DNA from: Nonomuraea thailandensis
GTDB taxonomy: Bacteria > Actinomycetota > Actinomycetes > Streptosporangiales > Streptosporangiaceae
Length of the DNA: 64,000 nucleotides
Reading direction: 5' to 3'
NCBI RefSeq assembly: GCF_024172165.1
Contig: NZ_JAMZEB010000002.1
Location: 7,585,501-7,649,500 of the forward strand
The translations under genes and the position numbers were made by a program. Of this stretch, positions 10,623 through 19,403 are shown piece by piece. Position 1 is the stretch's first letter; each line of letters opens with the position of its first letter. The notes beneath the pieces are model-generated. The model did no database searches and was not told where the DNA came from. It worked only from the letters and a program-made list of their open reading frames with translations.

Positions 10623-11609
10623 GTGATTGCCCGAACCGTCATCCGCCGCGGCCTGCGCGTGCTCGCGCTTGCCTTGGCCATCGTGCTCGCGCTGGGCGGC
10701 CTCCTCGCCGCGGCGCTCCGTATCCAGTTTACCGGTGCGCCGGCAGCCTGGGCGAAGAGCACCGGCAACGACGCCTTGTGGCTGGGCCACGCCTGGGTGG
10801 ACGGCCGCCGTACGGAGCAGGACGTGGAGCGCCTCGCCGTACGGCTGCGCACCACAGGCATCAAGGACGTGTACGTCCACTCCGGCCCCTTCGAGTGGGA
10901 CGGCCGCCTAGATCCCGCCAAATATCCCAACGCCGGAAATTTCGTGCAATGGATGCGGAAACACCTGCCCGACATCCGCATCTCCGCCTGGCTCGGCCAG
11001 GCCGTCAAGAACGGCCTGGACCTCGACGACGCCCGGTCCCGCGCGAACGTCCTGGCCGGCGTCGCCGCCATCATGAAGCAGGGCTACGACGGCATCCACT
11101 ACAACTTCGAGCCCATCGGCGACGGCGACACCGAGTTCCTCGACCTCCTGGACAGGACACGGCAGCACACGAAGCTGCTGTCCGCCTCCACCCCGCAGAT
11201 CGAGCCGTACCTGGGCATGCGCCTGACCGCCAGGGCGCTCCTGGGTCATGACAAGTACTGGTCCGAGGGCTACTTCCGCCAGGTCGTCGATCGGGTGGAC
11301 CAGGTGGCGATCATGACGTACGACTCGTTCACCCCCTCGCAGTCCCTCTACGGCGGCTACGTGGCCCGCCAGGCCCGCCTCGCGCTGGACCTGGTCCCCG
11401 ACTCGAAGGCCCTCTACATCGGCGCGCCCGCCTACCACGACCACGGCGTACCATGGCTGGACCAGGCGGAGAGCGTCGCGATGGCCGCCGAGGGCGCCAG
11501 GCTGGCACTTTCGGACCACGGCCGCCGCGAGCGGTTCGGCCTGGCGCTCTACGTCGACTTCGCGGCCACCGAAGAGGATTGGCGCGAGTACATGACGCGC
11601 TGGCGTTGA
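10623..11609 (+). CDS. membrane-anchored GH18-like barrel protein with altered catalytic motif
   Basis: A 328-residue protein with an N-terminal signal anchor (RRGLRVLALALAIVLALGG) and an exported TIM-barrel-like domain. The segment GYDGIHYNFEPIGDGD (156-163 for DGIHYNFE) aligns with the GH18 motif DGIDLDWE. The general acid E163 and first Asp are kept, but the two inner Asp are replaced by His159 and Asn161. QVAIMTYDS later matches the GH18 strand bearing the Tyr-Asp pair. It could be a hydrolase of an unusual sugar, a binding protein, or a spore-cortex or peptidoglycan-type enzyme. The GTG start lacks a clear ribosome site and lies 14 bases from the lepA start. Confidence 0.72.
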   Translation: MIARTVIRRGLRVLALALAIVLALGGLLAAALRIQFTGAPAAWAKSTGNDALWLGHAWVDGRRTEQDVERLAVRLRTTGIKDVYVHSGPFEWDGRLDPAKYPNAGNFVQWMRKHLPDIRISAWLGQAVKNGLDLDDARSRANVLAGVAAIMKQGYDGIHYNFEPIGDGDTEFLDLLDRTRQHTKLLSASTPQIEPYLGMRLTARALLGHDKYWSEGYFRQVVDRVDQVAIMTYDSFTPSQSLYGGYVARQARLALDLVPDSKALYIGAPAYHDHGVPWLDQAESVAMAAEGARLALSDHGRRERFGLALYVDFAATEEDWREYMTRWR

Positions 11610-11610
11610 T

Positions 11611-11640
11611 TTGAGCAGCCGCCTGAGTTATTGGTAACCT
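11611..11640 (+). promoter_or_regulatory. candidate promoter of rpsT
   Basis: TTGAGC at 11611-11616 and TAACCT at 11635-11640 are separated by 18 bases, directly after the GH18-like gene. Initiation about 7 bases later would give a leader of roughly 70 bases before the GTG of rpsT. The match is moderate. Confidence 0.4.
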
Positions 11641-11718
11641 GGGTAACTGCGTGTGGCGCGCCCTCTCTCGAGCCCGCGCGCCCCGTCCATCACTTCAGAC
11701 TTTCACCGAGGCTTCTTC

Positions 11719-11991
11719 GTGGCGAACATCAAGTCCCAGATCAAGCGCAACAAGCAGAACGAGAAGGCTCGTCTGCGCAACAAGGCAGTCAAGTCCTCGC
11801 TGAAGACGGCTGTCCGCAAGTTCCGTGAGGCCGCCGAGCAGGGCGACGTCGAGAAGGCCGTGGCCGCGCAGCGCGTCGCCGCCCGTCAGCTCGACAAGGC
11901 CGTCAGCAAGGGCGTCATCCACAAGAACCAGGCCGCCAACCGCAAGTCCGCGATCGCCAAGCAGGCCGCGGCTCTGGCCGGCGCCAAGTAA
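11719..11991 (+). CDS. rpsT: 30S ribosomal protein S20
   Basis: A 90-residue basic helical protein of the small subunit, binding 16S rRNA. It has the characteristic MANIKSQIKRNKQNEKAR start, the KTAVRKF helix and the end GVIHKNQAANRKSAIAKQ. The GTG at 11719 is chosen because MANIKSQIKR is the family N-terminus; a CGAGG ribosome site lies just upstream. It is followed by a strong terminator, so it is a single-gene unit. Proximity to lepA and holA is typical of bacteria. Confidence 0.97.
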   Translation: MANIKSQIKRNKQNEKARLRNKAVKSSLKTAVRKFREAAEQGDVEKAVAAQRVAARQLDKAVSKGVIHKNQAANRKSAIAKQAAALAGAK

Positions 11992-12013
11992 GCGCATCGA
12001 TTCGGCTTACTGA

Positions 12014-12053
12014 AACGCCGCACCTCCATCACGGGGTGCGGCGTTGTTTTTTT
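12014..12053 (+). terminator. rho-independent terminator of rpsT
   Basis: An 11-bp perfect stem (AACGCCGCACC paired with GGTGCGGCGTT, 12014-12024 and 12035-12045) with a 10-base loop is followed by G and seven T (12047-12053). It is the cleanest intrinsic terminator in the window. Confidence 0.92.
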
Positions 12054-12174
12054 GCCGCGGTTTGTCACAGTTTCGATATCACACGGCCGTATCGGGTGCG
12101 TCACCGTTCCAAAGATCCCTTGCTCCCGCTCCTTAACCTGCCCGAAGGTGCACTAAACGGGTGAAGGGGGACAC

Positions 12175-15100
12175 ATGCGGGGGCCGTTGGTCGTCAAGAG
12201 GGCGTTCAGCGAGCCGCTGCTCCTCCTGGCCGCCCTGGGCTCGATCCTGCTGGCGACCACCACGCTGGTGGCGCTGACCATGTACGCCTCCTCCATCGCC
12301 GACGCAGGTGTCCGCCGGACGATGGAGACGGCCTCGTACGCCCAGACCGCCGCCACCATCAGCACCCCCGTGACCGCTGAGACCTTCCCCGGCTTCGACC
12401 GGTCCGTACGCGCCGAGCTCACCCGCGCCTACGCCGGCGAGCCGGCCCTGACCACCAGCTTCCGCTCCGACTCCTACGCCATGCCGGGCCAGGAGGCCCA
12501 GCGGCGGCCCGAGCTGCTCAGGTTCGGCAGCTACGACGGGCTCGACCGGCACGCGAAGCTGGTCTCCGGAGCCTGGCCGAAACCCGGCGACGACCCGGTC
12601 GAGGCGGCGATCTCGCTGCCGGCGGCCTCGGCGGCCGGGTTCGAGGCGGGACAGGAGTTCACCATCCGGGGGCGGCTCGACCCCCGGCCGGTCAGGGTCC
12701 GCGTGGCCGGCGTCTTCCAGCTCAACGACCCGTCCGGCGAGCGCTGGGCCGGCGAGCAGCTTCTCGGCAGGGGCCTGGAGCGCGGCGACTTCACCACGTA
12801 CGGACCGCTCATGGTGCCCCGCGAGACCTTCCTGGCCCGCTTCGCCACGAACGTCAACGCGACCTGGACCGCCGTGCCCGACCTGCGCGCGCTCACCCCT
12901 GAGCAGCTGCGCCCGCTGGCCGGCGCGATCGCGGGGGTGGAGGAGCGGCTGAAAGCGGCCGGCTGCGCGAGCTGCGTGGCCACGAGCCACCTGCCCGGCA
13001 TGCTCACCCAGCTCGACACCGCCTCCCTGGTGGCCCGCTCCACCATGCTGATCCCGGTGCTGCAACTGCTGCTGCTCGCCGCGTACGCGCTGATGCTGAC
13101 CGCTCGGCTGCTGGCCGACCACCGGCGCATGGAGGTGGCGCTGCTGCGCTCGCGCGGCGCGGGCACGACGCGGCTGGCGGCGCTGGCCGGCGGCGAGGCG
13201 CTGCTGGTCGCGCTGCCGTGCGCGGTCGTGGCGCCGTTGCTGGGGCCGCCGCTGCTCGCGCTGGTCAACCGGCTTCCGTGGATCAGGGCCTCGGGGGTGC
13301 GGCTGGCGCCGGTGGCCGACACGGGGACGTACCTGGTCTCGTTCGGGGTGGCGCTGGCCGCGGCCGTGCTGCTGGTGCTGCCCGCGCTGGCGGGGGCACG
13401 GCGCACGTACGTGGAGGAGCAGTCGGCGCGCGGGCGCGGCGGCGGGCGCGGCCTGATCGAGCGGGCGGGCGCGGACCTGGCACTGCTGGTCGTGGCCGGG
13501 CTGGCGATCTGGCAGCTCCAGCGTTACGGCGCGCCCGTGACCGTGACGGCGGCCGGCGGCCTGGGCATCGATCCGCTGATCATCTCCGGGCCCGCGCTGG
13601 CCCTGCTCACGGGCGGCATGCTGGGGCTGCGGCTGGTGCCGCGCCTGTCGCGGCTGGCCGAGCGGGTGACCTCCAGGCGGCCCGCGCTCGCCCCCGCGCT
13701 CGGGGCGTGGCAGGTCAGCAGGCGGCCGCTCAAGTACGCCGGCCCCGCGCTGCTGCTCACGATGGCGATCGCGATCGGCATCGTCTCCCTGGCCACCGCC
13801 TCGACCTGGCGTTCCTCGCAGCTCGACCAGGCCCGCCACCAGGCAGGGGCCGACCTGCGGCTGTCCGGGCCCGCGGAGGGCCCCGAACTGGGCGCGCTCG
13901 GGCGCGGCACGGCGTTCGCCACGCTGCCGGGCGTCACCGCGGCCTCGCCCGGCTTCCGCGGGCAGACCGACGTGAGCGGCGAGAACGCGACGCTGCTCGC
14001 GCTCGACGCGGCCGAGCTGGGCGAGCTGTTCCACCTGCGTCCCGACCTGTCGGCGCAGAGCGTCGGCGAGCTGTCGCGGGCGCTGCCCGGCGACCGGGCG
14101 CGCGGGCTGGCCCTGCCGGGGCGGCCTGCCAGGCTGGGCCTGACCGCCGAGGCGAGCGCGGACGTGCCACTGCGGCTGGTGTTGTCCGACGGGCTCGGCG
14201 TCTGGCGTGACGTGTCGCTCGGCATGCTCAAGCCGGGCACGAACCGGATCGAGGTGGACCTGCGCGCGCTGGCCGGACGGAGCGGGACGGTCACGTACCC
14301 GGTGTCGCTGCTCGGCCTGGTCGCCGGCGCGCAGGACAGCCCCGCGAGCCTGACGCTCGAAACGGTCACCGCCGACGGGCAGCCGGTGCCGGCGCCCTCC
14401 CTCACGATGAGCGTCGAAGGGGACACGATGACCCCCTTCGTACGGGAGCCGGAGCCGGGCCCGATGCCCGTGGTGCTCACCGCAGACCTGGCCGCCTCGC
14501 TCAAGCTGGGCGTCGGGCAGAGCGGGAAGGCGTCCATCGACCGCCGGGTCATGCCGGTCAAGGTCGTCGGCGTGGTGGAGACGATGCCGACGACCGCGGC
14601 CGGGCAGCAGGCCGTGCTCGTCGACTGGGCGACCATGCAGACCCACGAGCTGGCCGCGGCGCGGCTGCCCAGGCCCGCCACCGAGTGGTGGCTGGCCGCC
14701 GGCGACACCACGGCCGCCGTGTCCGCGCTCGGCGGCCACCCCGGGTGGGACGTCACCGCCCTCGACCAGCGGGCGCTGGCGGCCACGCTGCGCGACGACC
14801 CGCTGGCCAGCGGGCTGCAGGGGGCGCTGATGCTGGGGTTCATGGCGGCGCTGGTGTTCGCGGTGCTCGGGTTCCTGGTCAACGCGACGGTCGCGGCGCG
14901 GGAACGGCTGGCGGAGTTCGCGATCCTGCGGGCGCTCGGGGTGAGCTCCAGGCAGGTGCTCGGGATGCTGGCCGTGGAGCAGGCGTTCGTGGTGGGGCTG
15001 TCGCTGGCGGCGGGCACCGGGCTGGCGGTCGTCGTCGGCGTGCTGGTGGTGCCGCACATCGTGCTGACCGGCCAGGCCGCGGCGGTCACGCCGGGGGTGG

Positions 15101-15228
15101 TGCTCGACATCCCGTGGGCGGTCACCGGTCTGATGCTGGCGCTGGTGGCGGCGCTGCTGTTCGCGATCGTCGCCGGGCTGGCGCGCAACGTGCGCCGTCA
15201 GGGGCACGGCCTCCGGGAGGAACAGTGA
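12175..15228 (+). CDS. FtsX-like ABC permease, large (two FtsX domains)
   Basis: A 1017-residue MacB/FtsX-type permease. An N-terminal membrane helix (residues 11-35) is followed by a large extracytoplasmic domain. A first block of helices lies around residues 290-430, a second large external domain around 540-870, and the terminal FtsX helices around 880-1000 (ERLAEFAILRALGVSSRQVLG is the typical cytoplasmic loop). Such proteins transmit ATP-driven movement to the cell surface for lipoprotein or peptide handling and do not always transport. The ATG at 12175 follows GAAGGGGG. It overlaps the next permease by 4 bases (GTGA) and heads a four-gene operon. Confidence 0.88.
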   Translation: MRGPLVVKRAFSEPLLLLAALGSILLATTTLVALTMYASSIADAGVRRTMETASYAQTAATISTPVTAETFPGFDRSVRAELTRAYAGEPALTTSFRSDSYAMPGQEAQRRPELLRFGSYDGLDRHAKLVSGAWPKPGDDPVEAAISLPAASAAGFEAGQEFTIRGRLDPRPVRVRVAGVFQLNDPSGERWAGEQLLGRGLERGDFTTYGPLMVPRETFLARFATNVNATWTAVPDLRALTPEQLRPLAGAIAGVEERLKAAGCASCVATSHLPGMLTQLDTASLVARSTMLIPVLQLLLLAAYALMLTARLLADHRRMEVALLRSRGAGTTRLAALAGGEALLVALPCAVVAPLLGPPLLALVNRLPWIRASGVRLAPVADTGTYLVSFGVALAAAVLLVLPALAGARRTYVEEQSARGRGGGRGLIERAGADLALLVVAGLAIWQLQRYGAPVTVTAAGGLGIDPLIISGPALALLTGGMLGLRLVPRLSRLAERVTSRRPALAPALGAWQVSRRPLKYAGPALLLTMAIAIGIVSLATASTWRSSQLDQARHQAGADLRLSGPAEGPELGALGRGTAFATLPGVTAASPGFRGQTDVSGENATLLALDAAELGELFHLRPDLSAQSVGELSRALPGDRARGLALPGRPARLGLTAEASADVPLRLVLSDGLGVWRDVSLGMLKPGTNRIEVDLRALAGRSGTVTYPVSLLGLVAGAQDSPASLTLETVTADGQPVPAPSLTMSVEGDTMTPFVREPEPGPMPVVLTADLAASLKLGVGQSGKASIDRRVMPVKVVGVVETMPTTAAGQQAVLVDWATMQTHELAAARLPRPATEWWLAAGDTTAAVSALGGHPGWDVTALDQRALAATLRDDPLASGLQGALMLGFMAALVFAVLGFLVNATVAARERLAEFAILRALGVSSRQVLGMLAVEQAFVVGLSLAAGTGLAVVVGVLVVPHIVLTGQAAAVTPGVVLDIPWAVTGLMLALVAALLFAIVAGLARNVRRQGHGLREEQ

Positions 15229-17801
15229 GGACCTGGCTGCTCGCCCGGGTGCACCTGGGCACGGTGGCCGTGCTCTTCGTGCTCACGTTGAGCGCGTGCC
15301 TGCTGGTCGCGGGCCTGCCCAGGGCGATGCAGACCTCGTACGACGAGGCCCTGCGCCGCGCGCTGACCACCGCCCCGGCCGTGCAGACCGACCTCACCGT
15401 GACCGTGGAGTCCCACGGGCAGAACGAGGACCTGCGCGAACGCGCCCAGTTCGACTCCCGCGACCGGCTCTGGCGCGAGATCCTGCCCGCCGGGCTGCGC
15501 CCGCTGACCACCGGCGCCGGCCACATGAGCGCCAAGACCACGCTCACGCCGATCACCGGCACCAGCGGCGGGGCGTACGTCAACCTGGGCTGGCTCTCCG
15601 ACGCCGACCGGCGCGTGGACTGGGTCCAGGGGCGGGCGCCCGGCGCGCCCGCCACGAGCGCCTACCAGGGCGAGACGATCCCCGTCTTCGAGGTCGGGGT
15701 CGTCGAGGAGGCCCTGCCCGAGATGGGCCTGAAGCTCGGCCAGACGATCATGCTCGGCGAGAACGACTACGCCGCCGTGAAGATCGTCGGCGTCTTCCGG
15801 GCCAAGGACCCCGGCGCCCGCTACTGGTCGCACGACTCCGACATCCTTCACGTCATCGAGCAGCAGCCGCCCGGTGGCCAGGACCACGTCAAGCACATCA
15901 CCACGCTGATGTCCGACGCCGGGCTGACCGCGCTCAGCGGCGAGGGACGCAACCTGTCCTACCGCTGGGTCCTGCCCCTCGACGCGCGGGCCGCGAACGC
16001 CCTGGACGTGCCCGGCCTGCGGGCGGCGGCCGCCGAGTTCGACCGGGTCGTGGGGCTGCAGACCACCGGCAGCCCGTACCGCGTCGAGACCGCGCTGTCC
16101 AAGCTGCTCGGCGACTTCCTGGCCGCGCTGTCCACCGCGCAGACCGTGATGTACCTGGTGCTCGGCGGACTGCTGACGGTCGCGCTCGGCGTGATCGTGC
16201 TGGCCGTGCAGCTCCTGGCCGACAAGCTGGACCACACGCTGACCCTGGCGCGGGCGCGCGGCGGGTCGCTGCCGCAGGTCGCGGGCACGGCCGCGGCCCT
16301 GACCGGGCTGGCGGTGGCGCCCGCCGCGCTGCTCGGGTACGCGCTGTCCTTCCTCGTGCCCGGGCCCGTGCTGCCGATCGTGCACGCCGGGCCGGCGATC
16401 GTGGTGGCCGTGGCCGTCGGGTTCGCCGCCGTGCGGCCGGCGCTGGTGCACCGCACGCCGCTGCACGGCTCGCGGGGCGACGTGGCCACCGCCCGGCCCT
16501 CCGCCAAGCGGATCACGCTGGAGGTGCTGGTCGTGGTGCTCGCGCCGGCGGGGGCGTACCTGCTGCGGGCCCGCGGGCTCAGCGCGTCGGGCGGGCAGGA
16601 TCCGTTCCTGCTCGTGGTGCCGGTCGCGCTGACCGCGGCGGCGGCGCTGATCACGTTGCGCTGCTACCCGTACCCGCTGCGGCTGCTCGTCCGGCTGACC
16701 TCGCGCGGCCGGGCGGCGGTGCCGTTCCTCGGGCTGACCAGGGCGGCCAGGGCGCGGGCCGGCAGCCTGCTGCCGGTGCTGATCCTGCTGCCCGCGCTGG
16801 GCGTGTCGGTGTTCGCGGCGGTGGTCTCCGACGGGATCGCCACCACGCAGCGGACGGCGTCCTGGCAGCAGGTGGGCGCGCCGATCAAGGTGACCGCGGA
16901 GAGCGAGATCCCGGCCGAGGTGATCGAGCGGGTGCGCGGCCTGGCCGGGGTCGAGCAGGTGGTGCTCGCCCAGACGGGACGGGTGCAGATCGGGTACGGC
17001 GCGGAGCGGGCCGAGGCCATCGCCGTGGACGTGGCCCAGTGGCGCCGGCTCCTCGTCGGCGCCCCCGTCGGCCTGCCGCCGCTGTCCGACGGCGCTCTCG
17101 TCTCGCCCGAGCTGCGCGGGCGCGGCACGTTCGAGATGGGCTGGCAGTCGCGGGTCAAGCTGGCCACCCGCGGCGTGATCGAGTCGGTGCCCGGCTTCCA
17201 CACCCAGGGCAAGTTCCTGATCGTGCCCATCGGCGTGCAGACGCGGCCCGCCGTGAACACGCTGCTGATCGGCGGCGACGTCGCGCTTCCCGAGCTGGCG
17301 CGGCTGGTCCCCTCGGCCATCGTCACCTCCCAGGAGAGCGCTCTGCGGGCCATCCAGGACGATCCGCTGACGAGCACGGTGCGCTGGACGCTCGTGATCG
17401 TGACGGTCGCGCTGGCGGCGTACGCGCTGATCGCCGTCGTCCTGTCACTGGTCATCGGGGCCGCCGAGCGGGCGCTGGCGGTGTCGTTCCTGCGCACTCT
17501 CGGCCTGTCCGAGCGGCAGGCGCAGCGCCTGACCGTGCTGGAGATCCTGCCCATGATCGTCGTCACCGCGCTGGTCGGCCTGGGCCTGGGCCTCGGCCTG
17601 CCCGCCGCACTCGGGCCCGGCGTGGACCTGTCGTCGTACGCGGGCGACCTGCCCGTGGGCGACTACTCGCTCGACCTGTTCCTGCCCAGCGCGCTGACGG
17701 CCGGGCTGGCCGCCGTCGCCGTGCTCGGCGCGTACGCGCACACCGCCATCAGCCGGCGCCGCAGCCTCGGCGCCGTACTCCGAGTGGGAGACCTCCCATG
17801 A
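15225..17801 (+). CDS. FtsX-like ABC permease, second subunit
   Basis: An 858-residue permease with the same plan as its neighbour: a signal-anchor helix (WLLARVHLGTVAVLFVLTLS), a large external domain, central helices around 290-400, another external part, and terminal helices around 720-845. The loop AERALAVSFLRTLGLSERQA marks the FtsX family. It starts at a GTG overlapping the previous stop and ends in an ATGA overlap with the first ATPase. With its larger partner it probably forms a heterodimeric complex served by the two downstream ATPases. Confidence 0.88.
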   Translation: MRTWLLARVHLGTVAVLFVLTLSACLLVAGLPRAMQTSYDEALRRALTTAPAVQTDLTVTVESHGQNEDLRERAQFDSRDRLWREILPAGLRPLTTGAGHMSAKTTLTPITGTSGGAYVNLGWLSDADRRVDWVQGRAPGAPATSAYQGETIPVFEVGVVEEALPEMGLKLGQTIMLGENDYAAVKIVGVFRAKDPGARYWSHDSDILHVIEQQPPGGQDHVKHITTLMSDAGLTALSGEGRNLSYRWVLPLDARAANALDVPGLRAAAAEFDRVVGLQTTGSPYRVETALSKLLGDFLAALSTAQTVMYLVLGGLLTVALGVIVLAVQLLADKLDHTLTLARARGGSLPQVAGTAAALTGLAVAPAALLGYALSFLVPGPVLPIVHAGPAIVVAVAVGFAAVRPALVHRTPLHGSRGDVATARPSAKRITLEVLVVVLAPAGAYLLRARGLSASGGQDPFLLVVPVALTAAAALITLRCYPYPLRLLVRLTSRGRAAVPFLGLTRAARARAGSLLPVLILLPALGVSVFAAVVSDGIATTQRTASWQQVGAPIKVTAESEIPAEVIERVRGLAGVEQVVLAQTGRVQIGYGAERAEAIAVDVAQWRRLLVGAPVGLPPLSDGALVSPELRGRGTFEMGWQSRVKLATRGVIESVPGFHTQGKFLIVPIGVQTRPAVNTLLIGGDVALPELARLVPSAIVTSQESALRAIQDDPLTSTVRWTLVIVTVALAAYALIAVVLSLVIGAAERALAVSFLRTLGLSERQAQRLTVLEILPMIVVTALVGLGLGLGLPAALGPGVDLSSYAGDLPVGDYSLDLFLPSALTAGLAAVAVLGAYAHTAISRRRSLGAVLRVGDLP

Positions 17802-18718
17802 ACCCGACCCTGTCAGAGCTGGAAGCCAAGGCCAGGCGGCCGGCCGCCGCGTTCGGCGGCGACGCGCACATCGTCTGCGACAACCTCGTCCGCATCTACA
17901 AGACCGAAGGCGTCGAGGTCGTCGCCCTGCAGGGCCTGGACCTGGTGATCGACAAGGGTGAGCTGGTCGCCATCGTCGGCGCGTCGGGCTCCGGCAAGTC
18001 GACGCTGCTCAACGTGCTGTCCGGGCTGGACGTGCCGACCGCCGGCGTGGCGAGGGTGGCCGGGATGGACCTGCTGTCGATGAGCGCCAAGGACCGGCTG
18101 CGGTACCGGCGGTCCGTGGTGGGGTTCATCTGGCAGCAGACGGCGCGGAACCTGCTGCCGTACCTGACCGCCCGGGAGAACGTCGAGCTGCCGATGAGGC
18201 TGGCGGGCACCCCGCGCAAGGGGCGGGCGCTGGAGCTGCTGGAGCTGCTCGGCGTCGCCTCCTGCGCCGGCCGCAGGACGCCCGAGATGTCCGGCGGTGA
18301 GCAGCAGCGCGTGGCCATCGCCGTCGCCCTGGCCAACTCCCCGCAGCTCATCCTGGCCGACGAGCCGACGGGCGAGCTGGACAGTGAGACGTCGGAGCAG
18401 GTGTTCGACGCGCTGCGCAAGGCGAACAGGGAGCTGGGCGTGACCGTGACCATCGTGACGCACGACCCGCTGGTGTCGGAGCAGGTGGACCGGACGGTGG
18501 GCATCCGCGACGGGCGCACCAGCAGCGAGACGCTGCGGCGCGAGGGCGCCGAGGGGCAGATCATCGCCGAGGAGTACGCCGTGCTCGACCGGGTGGGACG
18601 CCTGCAGCTCCCCCGCGACTTCATGAACGCCCTGGAGATGGAGCGCCGGGTGCGCCTGGAACTCGAATCCGACCACATCGGCGTGTGGCCCGCCCGAGAG
18701 GAGCCCTCGAATGACTGA
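17798..18718 (+). CDS. MacB/LolD-type ABC ATPase with C-terminal extension
   Basis: A 306-residue nucleotide-binding protein. Walker A is GASGSGKST, the signature is MSGGEQQRVAIA, Walker B is LILADEPTGELDSE and the switch region is VTHD. Compared with the usual 220-240 residues it has about 20 extra at the N-terminus and about 60 after the switch (from RTSSETLRREGAEG). The tail ends with an acidic/basic stretch (MERRVRLELESDHIG) that may contact the permeases or a partner. It overlaps both neighbours (ATGA upstream, 8 bases downstream). Confidence 0.93.
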   Translation: MNPTLSELEAKARRPAAAFGGDAHIVCDNLVRIYKTEGVEVVALQGLDLVIDKGELVAIVGASGSGKSTLLNVLSGLDVPTAGVARVAGMDLLSMSAKDRLRYRRSVVGFIWQQTARNLLPYLTARENVELPMRLAGTPRKGRALELLELLGVASCAGRRTPEMSGGEQQRVAIAVALANSPQLILADEPTGELDSETSEQVFDALRKANRELGVTVTIVTHDPLVSEQVDRTVGIRDGRTSSETLRREGAEGQIIAEEYAVLDRVGRLQLPRDFMNALEMERRVRLELESDHIGVWPAREEPSND

Positions 18719-19403
18719 CTCGCCCCTGGTCGTGGTGGAAGGGCTGCGCAAGGTCTACCGGACCGGGCCCAAGGAGGTCGTGGCGCTGCGGGACGTGTCG
18801 TTCTCCGTGCAGCCCGGCGAGCTGGTCGCCGTCCGCGGCCGGTCCGGCTCGGGCAAGACGACCCTGCTCAACCAGATCGGCGGCCTCGACAGACCGGACG
18901 CCGGGCGGGTGGTGGTGGACGGGCGCGAGATCACGTCCCTGTCCGAGGACGGGCTGCTGGCCGTGCGCCGCGACGTGGTCGGGTTCGTGTTCCAGTCGTT
19001 CGGGCTGATCCCCGTCCTGTCGGCGGCGGAGAACGTGGGGGTGCCCATGCGGCTGCTCCGGACGCCGGTGGAGGAGCGCGAGGCTCGCGTACGGATGCTG
19101 CTCGCGCTCGTGGGGCTGGAGCAGCACGTCAACCAGCGGCCGTACGAGCTGTCCGGGGGGCAGCGGCAGCGGGTGGCCATCGCCAGGGCCCTGGCCAACC
19201 GGCCCCGGCTGCTGGTGGCCGACGAGCCGACGGGGCAGCTCGACTCGCAGACGGGGCGGCAGATCATGGAGCTGCTGCGGGCGCTCGTACGGAGTGAGGG
19301 GGTCACGGCGCTGGTGGCCACGCACGACCCGAGCCTGATCACGCTGGCGGACCGGGTGCTGGAGATCAGTGATGGCGTGGTGCGGGAGGCCGCGCTCACC
19401 TGA
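18711..19403 (+). CDS. MacB/LolD-type ABC ATPase, second copy
   Basis: A 230-residue ATPase with Walker A GRSGSGKTT, signature LSGGQRQRVAIARALANRP, Walker B LLVADEPTGQLDSQ and switch ATHD. It is a compact domain without the tail of its neighbour, so the operon encodes two unequal ATPases for two unequal permeases. The 3' end overlaps the convergent MFS gene by 8 bases, so transcription units collide here and no terminator is visible. Confidence 0.93.
   Translation: MTDSPLVVVEGLRKVYRTGPKEVVALRDVSFSVQPGELVAVRGRSGSGKTTLLNQIGGLDRPDAGRVVVDGREITSLSEDGLLAVRRDVVGFVFQSFGLIPVLSAAENVGVPMRLLRTPVEEREARVRMLLALVGLEQHVNQRPYELSGGQRQRVAIARALANRPRLLVADEPTGQLDSQTGRQIMELLRALVRSEGVTALVATHDPSLITLADRVLEISDGVVREAALT

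Noticed and set aside
12133..15207. Long open frame of about 1000 codons antisense to the first FtsX-like permease
   Set aside because: Arg/Gln/Gly-rich composition from GC-biased codons read on the wrong strand, no ribosome site, no family resemblance; the sense frame encodes a clear permease.
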